This document shows positions 21,698-31,200 of a DNA stretch of 64,000 nt, in pieces. Source of the stretch: Larix kaempferi (taxonomy: Eukaryota > Streptophyta > Pinopsida > Pinales > Pinaceae); NCBI GenBank assembly GCA_027924585.1, contig BSBM01000870.1, positions 1,984,001-2,048,000 on the forward strand, read 5' to 3'. Each line of letters starts with the position of its first letter. Position 1 is the first letter of the stretch. A model generated the notes under the pieces. That model was not told where the DNA came from, ran no database searches, and saw only the letters and a list, made by a program, of their open reading frames with translations. The translations under genes and the position numbers were made by a program.

Positions 21698-22165
21698 CTA
21701 CATAGCAACATAATGAAAATGTACATCAATGAGATGCTTCATCAAATAATCATGAAAGTGCTTATACCTCCAAGTAAGTAGACCACCATTTTCCAGGTGC
21801 ATACAAGCATCAAGTGAACAATCAAATATGCTCCAATGACATAGGTGAGTATCCCATGTCCTATAATGCTGCTCCAAAAATATGTAAGATGCATCAAAAC
21901 AATCAGCCTTGTATTCTTTCATCCAAGTAGTGAATGAATTTTCTCCAACATCAATTGAACTAAGCAAGGAGCAAGGAAAATCATGAGTCTTCAAGTGACT
22001 CAAGTGAACATCATAAGTGAATCCATGAAGACATTTATCATCATAAGGTAAAAAAAGATGTTGCTGCAAATGTAAATAATGAGGTGCTCTATTCATGTCA
22101 TCATCAAAAGGAGAGGTAGGAGTTTCATACACCTCATGTGGCACCATTAGAAAAAAACCTTTCAC
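21698..22165 (-). CDS. Unrecognised 155-aa ORF of the LARD-like element
   Basis: The second ORF. It is notably rich in His, Tyr, Asp, Phe and Cys (for example APHYLHLQQHLFLPYDDKC near residues 27-45 and HLCHWSIFDCSLDACMHLEN near 107-126). The His/Cys density suggests possible metal binding, but no regular spacing matches a known finger. No signal peptide or membrane segment was seen. It is separated from the first ORF by about 70 bases with several stops. Function unknown; conservation in other copies would be the test that it is protein-coding. Confidence 0.4.
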   Translation of the reverse strand: MKGFFLMVPHEVYETPTSPFDDDMNRAPHYLHLQQHLFLPYDDKCLHGFTYDVHLSHLKTHDFPCSLLSSIDVGENSFTTWMKEYKADCFDASYIFLEQHYRTWDTHLCHWSIFDCSLDACMHLENGGLLTWRYKHFHDYLMKHLIDVHFHYVAM

Positions 22166-22237
22166 CCAATTTTCATCCCCAATTGATGTGGCTGAAAAAG
22201 AAGTAGGGGCGAGGAATTATGAACCAACCTTAAATAT

Positions 22238-22795
22238 TTACCACTTACCCATCAAAAACTTTGATTCATCTTCTCCATAATCGGCTAGTCCAACTATTGT
22301 GAGATCATGTGCCTCCTCCAAGGCTTTGCAACTCTCTCCATGAGGCAACTCATAATCCCTCTGAACAAAGACAAGTGCTTGTCCTTCTTCTTGTTTGAGT
22401 GTATAATCTTCAAGCACCTGCATATCAACATGTACCTCATGTTCCACCTTTACATGAGGTTCCTCCTTTGTGACATAAATTATTTCATCCATTTCCTTCT
22501 TTTCCCCAAAAGGAGAACCACTGCTCACTCCTATTTCCAATTTTCTTCCAAATTGACTAGCAAACAATTTGAACCCTTGCATTAGTTGTTTTGTCATGTC
22601 TTCACATAATAGTTTCAAGAATTTTCTAAACTCCTCATTATCCACTAAGGTTCCCTTCTCATCCTTACTCATGGTTACCAAAGAATGCACTTCTTCTCCT
22701 ACTTCTTCCCTTTCACCAAAGTACTTCCAGTTTGAGTTTCTAAGCGTGGGGGGCAATTTATTTAAATTATGGTCCTCATGAATGTTCATCCACAT
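22238..22795 (-). CDS. Unrecognised acidic ORF next to the primer site
   Basis: The first ORF. The frame is open through the primer site, and the first ATG is at 22795. The product is about 185 aa, acidic and Glu-rich (EREEVGEEVHSLVTMSKDEK near residues 25-45, then KEEPHVKVEHEVHVDMQVLE near 112-132), with little hydrophobic core. Its position, immediately after the primer site, is where gag starts in ordinary elements, but no Gag motif is visible. A spacer or RNA-binding role cannot be inferred from sequence alone. Confidence 0.45.
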   Translation of the reverse strand: MWMNIHEDHNLNKLPPTLRNSNWKYFGEREEVGEEVHSLVTMSKDEKGTLVDNEEFRKFLKLLCEDMTKQLMQGFKLFASQFGRKLEIGVSSGSPFGEKKEMDEIIYVTKEEPHVKVEHEVHVDMQVLEDYTLKQEEGQALVFVQRDYELPHGESCKALEEAHDLTIVGLADYGEDESKFLMGKW

Positions 22796-22805
22796 CAGGT
22801 GCAAG

Positions 22806-22823
22806 GACCATGCTCTGATACCA
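22806..22823 (-). promoter_or_regulatory. Primer-binding site (tRNA-iMet), minus strand
   Basis: On the minus strand TGGTATCAGAGCATGGTC follows the LTR end after one base. The first 12 bases are the standard plant initiator-tRNA-Met primer site. It fixes the element's orientation. Confidence 0.92.
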
Positions 22824-22824
22824 T

Positions 22825-23344
22825 TGTAATGTCCCTTTTTTTGAATTTTATTAAAATGGTGAATTTTTCAGCTTTTTCCACTACTTCGACCTTTGACTAG
22901 TGTTGGGTTCTTGACCTCCAAATGGCTCCAAATGCTCCCAAATTGTCACAGCAAGTGTATGAATGGTTTTAGTACATAAATATGAGGTTCATGGATGATT
23001 TAGAGTCATCAAATAGCTTCTGCAACTCTCCTTTAAGTTCTGTCCCAAGTAGGGAAATTGACTAGCAATTTCTCTTTGACTAGTATTGGTCTCTTGGTCT
23101 CCAAATGACTCGAAATGCTTGTATAATGGGTCTGAAGGTATTTGAGAGGTATGAAGAAATATAAAAGTGGCTGATGGATACTTAAAAACCCTTAAAACAC
23201 TTCTGCAACATTCATTTACAATCTGGACAAAGTAGGGAAGATTACTAGTAATTTCGAGCTTCAAATCCCCCAAGGGTAGTGGACAAAGATGGCTTCCCAA
23301 ATGCTGTTAAACCCTTCCAAATTTATGAACAGAGGTATGGTAAT
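22825..23344 (-). repeat. 5' LTR of the LARD-like element, truncated
   Basis: Begins TGTAATGTCCC on the plus strand. It is about 90% identical to 18947-19447. At 23345 the sequence switches to the TG start of another LTR, so this copy is interrupted. Confidence 0.85.
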
Positions 23345-24146
23345 TGTGGCTAGGATTTTCACCCTATATTGTACAAATGGACACCTACTAAGGAGAATGG
23401 ACTCCTTAGTAGCAGTTCAAATAAAAAGTAAATCTAAGATGCAAGATCAATAAAATTTAACCATTAACATGTGCATGAAAGTAAATCTAAATCTAAAACA
23501 GTAAAAAATAAATAACCATGAGAGATACAGTAAAAATGATATTTTTGTATTAATGGGAAAACAAGGGTTTGCAATGGTGTTACCTCAAATGGTGAGGTTG
23601 ATGGAGCTTGTGCAGTTGCATGGACGAGGTGCTCCAGTGCTCCAATGATCTTTCTCTTCTCCAAGATGCTTCAGGGGTGGGCCAAAGGCTCACTCTAAAT
23701 GAGGAACTCAAGCTCAAATGGAGGCTAGGGCTCTCAAGAGTGATTTTGACAGCATAAGGATAGGCAAGAATGTGGATGGATAATGGGGAGCCTCTATCAC
23801 AATTTTACAGGATTTTGGGTGATGGAGTATTAAACAATGGTTTCGGGCAACCAATGGTATTGGTAAATGGTTTAGGGTTTCTTTTCCTCTTTTTTCCTTT
23901 CTTGAATTGATTTTTTTAATTTTATTCCATTTTAATTTATTTTTGGGAATTTTGGGCCATTTTTTAGGGTTTTTTGGTATTTTTGAGGAAATTTAATTGT
24001 TTTGAGGAAAAAAAGATTGATTTTGGCCTTTTTGGTGACCATTTGAAGGTTTTTTGAGGTTTTAGAGGCTAAAATGGTAGGAAAAGTGGACAAATGGGTC
24101 ATGTGACTAGGGAGATGAGATAGTGAGCACTTTTTGGGTGTTAACA
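23345..24146 (-). repeat. 3' LTR of the Tat-like gypsy element
   Basis: 802 bp. On the minus strand it starts TGTTAACACCC and ends GATTTTCACCCTAGCCACA-like sequence (plus strand TGTGGCTAGG...GGTGTTAACA). CACATCAAGGGGCAATA directly upstream on the minus strand is a fitting polypurine tract. The matching 5' LTR was not found in the window. Assignment to the pol genes at 29-36 kb rests on strand and order. Confidence 0.65.
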
Positions 24147-26049
24147 TATTGCCCCTTGATGTGTGAGGGTAGGATCTCATCGTATGGGCGATAGACATCA
24201 TAGTTTCTTTGTCTTTTTCCTGGGGTTTGGAGGAGAGAAGAGACCGATTGGAGACTGGAACAACGGTCCCATACAAACTGCAAAAACTGAAAATACATGG
24301 CCTCAATAATGAATGAGGAATAATCTCAATATATGGATGAGGCAGTCATACCCATGCTCGTATCAAGACATATAAATAACAATGAGGCCCAAAAAAGGGG
24401 ACTTAAACAATATATGGAGAACTATTGTGTACATCATAATGGTCTAAAGGGGACACAAATCTGGGACATACTCATGTTCAATACCATTATTGATCTGAAG
24501 AACTGATATACTGAAAAAAGCATCATTCATTTTGAATGTGGTGTCAGAAGGACTGATGAACTACTGGATCTGAATATGTCCAACAACTGGATGGATTCAA
24601 TGATTGTGAGTCAGAATACCAAGGGTACACTGAACCCTATCTGAATTGTGTACTCGAAGAAGTATACAACTGGGGTAGTTCTGAATACTGTCACCAAGTG
24701 CAGCTCGGATATCCACGGGAACATATAACTGGTTGTTCCTAAAGTAGACTCACCAATGTGCTAGAGTCAGGTGACATCCGGGGTCTTCAACAAATAACTG
24801 AAAGGACCAATACCCTGCACGAATCTCAACAATGCGATCAAGATGTTGACATCAAGCATGTGAGAAACAATCATTTGGAGAGGCACTAAGTACTCCTTTC
24901 AAAAATGATCTGTAGGCACTCACCACTGATGGTGATGAGTCCAAGGCACAAGGACCTCTGGGTCTATCCTCTAGAATAGATTGGCTGGCATCGACAGAGG
25001 GAGACCTGCAACTACCAAGGAAATGATGCTTCCTTGATAGGAGCACGAGGTGTACAACCAAAAGGTGATATTACTAAAGGTGGGACTGGCGTACTATGGG
25101 GATGGGGAACAACTGAGGTCGCAGAGTGGGGGGCACTCAAACTTTCTTTGTTCAGAGCATGATGACATGGATGACCTGGCAGCATATGAAACTAACTTTG
25201 GGTACGGGGACCATAGCTTAAGCGACCAGGGGTAAGGACTGCAGTGGGAAAGACTCAAGGGGACAAACTGATGGATCATATCGGGAAACTCTCAAGGTGA
25301 CATATCGCAGAATACTCTGAATAAAGGCGACCCAAACTGGGGAAGCTGCCATAATAGTGTGTTTTATATATGCTTTGTTGTGGCACTGAGAGGCACCGTT
25401 GGGGCCTTCTTCATGGTTTAAGGAGCTCAAAGAAGGGATAAAAAATGTGCTCAACAATGGTATTGTCGTGTGGATTTGTATGAGCCCAAGACAGTTCATG
25501 CTCGTGGTTGCTTTCAATTTTAGAGAGTCTGAAAGCAGCAAGATGCCTCCAAGGGGGTTCTTTTTCGTGTGTTAGTCTCCAAGGCCTGAAAAAGAGTAAA
25601 AGGATGCAATGAAGAACTCTTCTAGCCGATGTGACTAGAGTATTCCTTTTTCGTAATTAGTCTACAAGGTCCGGAAAAGGGGTAAACTTATACCAGGTAG
25701 ACGCCCTTTCAGATACTTTTAGCTAGCATGAAAGGAAGCAAGATTGCTCGACGATATTTTCATTGTTTTAAGAGTCACAAAAGAGCTTTACAGAAACTCC
25801 CTAAGTGCCTTTTTCATAAAGGAATTGCTCGACCCGAAAAAGGGATAAAACTATACCGAACATAAAGTAATGGCGAGGCAAGGAAGAAGTGTTCAATAAA
25901 GGGACAAGTAGGGGACCAAGAATAGTGGTAGGGGGAAACACTGATGGGGCCTCCTTGTGGGTTGATGAATGGTAGCAAAACAACGCCATAATTGCAGTAT
26001 GGATGGAGCGGAGGGCTTATGTATAAGATGTGATGCACGAATTCGTAAA
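24147..26049 (-). other. 3' non-coding region of the Tat-like element
   Basis: About 1.9 kb between the LTR and the 148-bp array. No gene was recognised on either strand. Weak repetition of CCTTTTTCGT...TAGTCT.CAAGG occurs near 25,560 and 25,645, with a related word near 25,807. Long non-coding 3' regions are usual in this group of elements. Confidence 0.5.
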
Positions 26050-26590
26050 ATATGACAGCGGCCGATGTGGCACGCAAATCAAGGCAACAAGGTGTGTGGT
26101 CACAATGTCAAAAATGTTTTTGGTGAAAGCGGGAAATGATCTCAAACATTGTCACGAGCGTGAAAAACTAAATCCAACGATATAAAAAATGTCAAAAATG
26201 GGCAACGGCCAATGTGGCACGCAAATCGAGGTGACGAGAGGCATGTAAAAAATGCCCGAAAAATATGGTGGTGAGAGCGAGAAATGATCTCAAGCATCAT
26301 CACGAGCGCGGAAAACTGAATCCGACGATATAAAAAAGGTCAAAAATGGACACTGGTCGATGTGGCATGCAAACCGAGGCAAAGACGGGCATGTGAAAAA
26401 ATGCCCAAAAAATATATTGGTGAGAGCGAGAGATGATCTCAAGTATCATCACGAGTGCGGAAAACTAAATCCGGCGATATAAAAATCATCAAAAATGGAC
26501 AACACCCGATGTGGCACGCAAACCGAGGTGACGATGGGCATGTGAAAAAATGCCTAAAAAAGGGGCCAGTGAAATCGAGAAACAGACTCG
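26050..26590 (+). repeat. 148-bp tandem array, four units
   Basis: GATGTGGCACGCAAA-type words start at 26064, 26211, 26359 and 26508, giving periods of 147, 148 and 149. Shared blocks include GATCTCAAGCATCATCACGA and GACGATATAAAAA. The array ends about 100 bases before the TATA box of the antisense gene. Confidence 0.9.
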
Positions 26591-26693
26591 ACCACCGTGA
26601 AGTTCTCGATGCGCTGAATCCAATGGTATCAACGGTTTGGAAAATGGACTTCGTATGACTCTGGAATGGTTGAATGAAAATGGGTCAAATGTC

Positions 26694-26702
26694 TATAAAT
26701 AG
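26694..26702 (+). promoter_or_regulatory. TATA box, candidate promoter of the antisense PMD gene
   Basis: TATAAATAG is a near-ideal plant TATA box on the plus strand. The predicted start is near 26,730. It lies about 430 bases upstream of the first in-frame ATG at 27131, leaving room for a leader that may itself be spliced (TTGTAG/GTAACT near 26,826 could be a donor). Confidence 0.5.
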
Positions 26703-26949
26703 TAAGTGGACCCATAGTGACATGTGTCATTTGCACTGTTGAGTTTGACAGGAGATTTGAGTGAGCCAAAGGTGTTTTGTCATTTGCAGGAGAACCGACC
26801 ATGGATTTCCATTCCGTGAGTTGTAGGTAACTCTATTAGCCCTTAGCTTTAATGATATTTAATTTCGGGGGAAAATTGGGTCCTCGGGGGCGGTGTACTG
26901 GTCATGTGGGGTGACCTAGGTGGTATATCGTGGGTTCGGAGGCCATTCA

Positions 26950-27105
26950 CATGCTCCAGATCACGATAGTGGCCTCTACAGCCGCGATCTCGGATCGCAA
27001 CTGTGGCTCCCACAACCGCAATCAGAATCGCAACTGTGGCTCCCACAGCTGCAATCGCGGATCACAGCTGTGGCTCCCACAATCACGATCTGGAGTGTGA
27101 TTGTG
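26950..27105 (+). repeat. 33-bp minisatellite with hairpin units
   Basis: CTGTGGCTCCCACA occurs at 27001, 27033 and 27068, each followed by CGCAATC-like sequence. Each TGTGGCTCCCACA can fold on itself. It is GATCGC-rich, like the array at 37.5-37.9 kb at the other end of the element. Confidence 0.75.
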
Positions 27106-27130
27106 GGCCTCATAGGTACTTACTTATTTC

Positions 27131-28560
27131 ATGTGGTTTTTGATGAAATTTCATTGTGTGTTTGGCAAGATGCTGAGGGCGTCATGGAGGGAGTGCGAGA
27201 TACCAGAGGAGCTGATGAGGATCATCCATCAAGATCATCGTGTTCAGGCGACTTTGGCACTAGGCGGGCTGCTGAAGTTTGCATAGTTTCCCCTCATGCA
27301 TTCAGCATCTTTTTTGCTGAAGAAGTTGATCCGGTTTTGGGACCCGAACATTCGGGCGTTCATGGTCCGGGGTGAGAGATTGAATCTCACCTTAGTAGAT
27401 GTGTACTTCTTGACTGGATTTCCCCGTTTGGGTCTGATGGCAGACACTCAGCGGAGGAGGTCAGGGGATGTGGAGATGGAGGATCTGTTGTAGAGGTATT
27501 GTGTTCCGGGTGCTCATGTGCATCGGAATGCACTATTAGTCAGTGATTTTCGGGATCCATCGACTCGAGCGGTCGCAGCATGCGTGGTGCGAGTATTGGG
27601 ATCACGGGCTCCCAATAGTGTGTCAGGAGGGCCGATGCAATTGATTGGGCGAGTACTAGCGGGGACTTATTATGCATGGGGGTAGAAGTTCCTTGCCTGC
27701 ATTTAGCGGGAGCTGAGTAAGGTGAGGCAGATTAGAGGGGAGTTCAGCTTGGCTTCCTTTTCATGTGGTTTCTTCTTTGAGCGGGTGCCTTGGCTATGGC
27801 CTCGTGTTCCTATCCGAGATGGAGGATTTATGGATCCACGGATGGTGCGGTGGGGGGCAACGATGCGCCGCCGTGGTGGCGGGGACGTGGGTCAGTATTT
27901 TACGGCAGATATTTTCAGGCAGTGGCTGTAGATGTCGGTTTTGTCTGATGACTATCTGTAATGGGAAATGGACTACCGGAGGGACCCTGAGCTGTCGCAG
28001 CCTCCTGGACAGGCCTGGGGGCCATTTGGTACGTGTGTGTTTTTGTTTTTTCTTAGCATATCATATTGTATTTTTTGCTTGCCAGTTTATGATGATAGCT
28101 AGAGATGTTAGATGATGTTGACCTATTTTTGTTGGTTATTGTAGATGTAGGACCACACCCACTAGAGGGGCATCAGGACCGGAGGGGTCGTATGGTGATT
28201 GCAGCCCCACCTACCCCACCTGCTCGAGGGGTCGTACGACGAAAGGAGGACGATGTGGCCCTAGAGACCTTACGGGCCAGTTTTGATCGATTATTGGGCG
28301 AGGTAGCAGATGAGGGTTGGCGGGACTTAGACCCGGAGATATTGGATTTGTGTTACAATGCTCCACGAGAGTGGAGATCGATCTTAAGATGGGTTGTTGT
28401 ATTTGAAGCAGAGATGAGGGCTCGAGACCTGCTCAACGTTCGTGAGGGTGATGATGGGGATCCGGAGGAGGAGGATCCAAAGGAGGAGCAGGGAGAGGAC
28501 GATTCAGCCGCAGAGGCTAGTGATGACGAGGACACCGACCGAGGAGAGTACTCTGAATAG
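27131..28560 (+). pseudogene. Plant-mobile-domain (PMD) gene, antisense in the Tat-like element
   Basis: Two exons on the plus strand, 27131-28028 and 28145-28560, about 437 codons. The PMD core is recognisable: PEELMRIIHQDHRVQATLAL, LLKKLIRFWDPNIRAFMVRG, ERLNLTLVDVYFLTGFPRLG, then SGGPMQLIGRVLAGTYYAWG, FFFERVPWLWPRV and GGGDVGQYFTADIF. The family is known from MAIN/MAIL1-type nuclear proteins and from plant transposable elements. Exon 2 encodes a Pro/Arg linker, a helical region and a very acidic tail (DPEEEDPKEEQGEDDSAAEA). Exon 1 has six in-frame stops (TAG at 27284, 27491, 27683, 27704, 27929; TAA at 27959); exon 2 has none. Each TAG is one transition from CAG or TGG, and the TAA is one from CAA. 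There is no other frameshift. The gene lies between integrase and the 3' LTR on the opposite strand. Likely dead here but recently coding. Confidence 0.85.
28029..28144 (+). other. Phase-1 intron of the antisense PMD gene
   Basis: 116 bp, GTACGTGTG...TTATTGTAG, T-rich. Removing it joins codon base 28028 to 28145-28146. The reading frame passes from PGQAWGPF into DVGPHPLEG without a stop, although the two exons are in different genomic frames. A retroelement genomic RNA runs the other way, so this intron would not be removed during retrotransposition. Confidence 0.75.
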
Positions 28561-28689
28561 ATTGTTCGTGATCTGCCCCCAAATGCTGATGAGCATATGG
28601 GGATATTTTTTGTATTATATACAGCTGATGTATTTTTGTATAGTTGGGTGCTTAGGGCACTTAAGACTTTTTATGACTATATGATATAT

Positions 28690-28850
28690 ATTTATCCACA
28701 TGGATGCATTTTTTGATGCTATAGTCATGTATGCACATGGATGCACATTTGTCGTTGTTTTGTGTTTTGTTGCACGTGGATGCAATTGTTATGTTTTTGT
28801 ATGCCCGTGGAGGCATTTTTTATGTAAATGATATGCACGTGGATGCATGG
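28690..28850 (+). repeat. Five GCACGTGGATGCA-type repeats
   Basis: Related words start at 28697, 28732, 28771, 28802 and 28834, spaced 30-39 bases. Two contain a perfect CACGTG (G-box/E-box core). They lie just 3' of the PMD gene and upstream (on its own strand, downstream) of integrase. Confidence 0.7.
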
Positions 28851-29452
28851 TTATGATGGATTCTTTTTGTTGTTTCTATGGTTTTAGATGCCTATACAAT
28901 GTTATGATATTGCATGGTTATTGTCCTACATGTTTTGGTTGATGTGCCAATGTAGGATGTTGTTAGCCATTTGGTCTGCGACACTGTTTTTTATTTCTTG
29001 GGACATGAGTGAATGTAATGGATTTGAATTGTCTAATCATTTGTTTAGTGCGCAGGAACTTTCTAAAGAGGCAGCGATCGCGTACCTAGTAACAATTGTT
29101 GAGTTGGGGCGACAAGAAGATGGGAGTCTAAGAAGACACTAAGGTAACTTATACCCATCTGGAGGGAAGCAATCAGGAGACCGGTCACAGCGTCGTACTC
29201 AGCCTAGTTATTAGTAGCAGCACCTATTCACACACTGTCGAGGTGGATCAACTCATGTGAGGGGGAATAGAGTACCCAAGCTGCCGAGGCGAGATTTCGA
29301 GACCAGCGACTTGCACCATCGGCAAAGCCAACATAGTAAAGTGGAACAGGATCCATTTGTAGTCATGCAGGAGAAAACAAAAGGTAAGTTTTTTGGAAGA
29401 TGAAAGCGAAAAAAAATCAAAGTTGTACAACATGGACCGTGTCCAAAAAGTG
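28851..29452 (+). other. Spacer between PMD gene and integrase end
   Basis: No recognised feature on either strand. An open frame at 28888-29142 (plus) lacks any motif and I do not regard it as a gene. Confidence 0.5.
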
Positions 29453-30600
29453 CTATGGGTAAAAGCGTTTAAGGTACAACCCATTACGGGGGTCGCGCCG
29501 GGGGTTACCTTTTGAATCGGTCAGAATGTATGCCCCGTGTCCAATGCAAGTGTGTATGATATATGGGCCTTGCCACATGGATTCAAACTTTCCTTTACCT
29601 GTTTTATCATGTGATTAGTCGTAAACGAGTACAAGGTCCCCTTCATGGAATGCTCGTGGGTGAATGTGTTTATCGTAGCCGGATTTGGAGCGGCCCTTCG
29701 TGGCTTTAATGGTTTGAAGGGTTGTGCGGCGATATTCGTCAGCTTGCTCCAATAGGATTAAGCATTGTTCGAGCAGTGATGTGTCTGGAAGGAGTTCAAT
29801 AGCGATGTGCAATGTTGGGATATGACACTCGATTGGGAGCACAGATTCTACGCCGTGAACCAAATGAAAATGGGTAAAACTGGTGGCGGTTTTAGTGGAT
29901 GTGCGGTAATCCCATAGTGCGGGGAAAAGCATATGATGTCAATTGGACTTATGTCGGTCGACGGTACGTTGAAGAATGGTCTTCAAAATTTTGTTAATGG
30001 CCCCGACTTGGTCGTTCCCTTGGGGGTAATAGGGGGAGGCGTATTGATGTTTGAATTTGAGGAGGGTTGACAATTCTTGCCAGATAGAGTCCTCAAAATG
30101 CAAGCCATGGTCAGAGACGTGTTGCTTAGGGACTCCAAAACGAGTAATGACGTGGTTAAAGGAGAAACGGGCTGCAGTGTTGGCTTTGTAGTTGAAGGTA
30201 GGCATGGCTTCTACCCATTTGGTAAAGTATTCGACAGCCACAATGATGTATTTGTTCCCATGGGCGGAGGGAGGATTACATTCCATGAAGTCAATGGCCC
30301 ATTTGCAAAAAGGGCCAACGGTGACGACCGGATGAAGGGGGGCGGGGGGTGTCCTTGCCTTGGGGGCAAAGAGCTGGCAGTTGTGGCAATGTTTGACTGT
30401 TGTGATGCAATCAGTAAATAGTGAGGGCCAAAAATACCCTGCGCGGATTACCTTTTGGGAAGTGTCCATTCCAGAGAAATGGTCGTCGCAGGCACCGCTA
30501 TGACAGTCATTGAGAACTTGTTCAACTTCCTCTCATGTGAGGCAACGTCGTAGGATAGTGTCGATACTGAGTCGATATAGAACATCTCCTAGGAGGAGAT
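29453..30600 (-). pseudogene. Integrase of the Tat-like element
   Basis: The zinc-binding N-terminus ends in TTVKHCHNCQLFAPK (near 30,380). The catalytic core has the first Asp in KWAIDFMECN (near 30,290) and the second in HVSDHGLHFE (near 30,100). The position expected to hold the catalytic Glu reads DQVGAINKILK, so Glu is replaced by Gly. The C-terminal domain runs through FHEGDLVLVYD (29,620) and FESMWQGPYII to the last stop at 29453-29455 after LYLKRFYP. Stops near 29,935 and 29,612 interrupt it. The frame is otherwise kept. The lost Glu would by itself abolish integration. Confidence 0.88.
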
Positions 30601-31200
30601 AGCGGGAAGCATGGTGACGAATGCAACGGCATCTATCATGGTGGATATCGAGTTAAAACTTTTGCGTGCGGAGGTAAACCAAGATGTCGCCATACCAAGG
30701 GTCCTCTGACGAGATGGTAAACAAATGGTCGTCAATTAGACTAGTAGTGACCGAGGATGACAGCGAGAGGGATGGTAAATCTGTCATGATTTGTGTGAGC
30801 GCAAGGGCTTTAGTACTCTTGGGGGTCGTGAAATTCAAGTCATACTCTTATAGGATAATGACCCACTTAGAGACTCAGTCTTGAAGAAGGTGATGGTTCA
30901 AGAGATAGACCATGGGGTTGGAGTTTGCGACAACTGTAGTGTGGCTTATGAGGATGTAATGTCGCAACTTTTGAAATGAAAAGACGGCAGCGAGGGCCAG
31001 TTTCTCTTCTTACGCGTAACATAGCGGTGGGCATGATAATGTGTGGCTCACATAATAAATAACATGCTCTTGATGAGAAGAATCTTCTTGAATAAGAACC
31101 CCAGAAACAGCATAGTCAGATGCCGAAACGTAAAGGATGAAGTATTTTGAGAAATCCGGAGGGGAGATCAATGGAGCATATGTGAGATCTTTCTTCAGGT
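30601..31200 (-). pseudogene. RNase H region of the Tat-like element
   Basis: YILYVSASDYAVSGVLIQED (near 31,120) is the RNase H start, with Ser where the first catalytic Asp is common. EEKLALAAVFSFQKLRHYI follows near 30,980 and a further block at VVANSNPMVYLL (near 30,920). The conserved linker SEDPWYGDILVYLRTQKF near 30,690 leads to integrase. Stops near 31,008, 30,885 and 30,863 break it. Only one RNase H domain fits between RT and integrase. Confidence 0.75.

Larger units (their letters stand above)
18947..23344 (-). mobile_element. Minus-strand LTR element with three unrecognised ORFs
   Basis: Direct repeats of at least 500 bp (18947-about 19447 and 22825-23344, about 90% identical) bracket 3.4 kb. 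On the minus strand a tRNA-iMet primer site follows the right LTR directly, so the right copy is the 5' LTR and the element reads right to left. The interior holds three ORFs (22795-22238, 22165-21698 and 21673-21095) with none of the protease, RT or integrase motifs, so it is non-autonomous (LARD-like). The right LTR is interrupted at 23344 by the LTR of the Tat-like element, so the full LTR length and target duplications cannot be read. The left LTR may extend as far as about 20.8 kb. Confidence 0.8.

Noticed and set aside
23860-24060. TTTAGGG-like words suggesting interstitial telomere repeat
   Set aside because: Only scattered TTTAGGGTTT words in T-rich DNA, not a tandem array.
26050-26590. 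CRISPR-like array (four regular units)
   Set aside because: Units are 148 bp and contiguous with no repeat-spacer alternation; the context is a plant retrotransposon.
28888-29142. Plus-strand 84-codon frame after the PMD gene
   Set aside because: No continuity with the PMD exons and no protein-like pattern.
30077-30421. Plus-strand 114-codon frame opposite the integrase
   Set aside because: It is the antisense shadow of a well supported integrase and carries no motif of its own.
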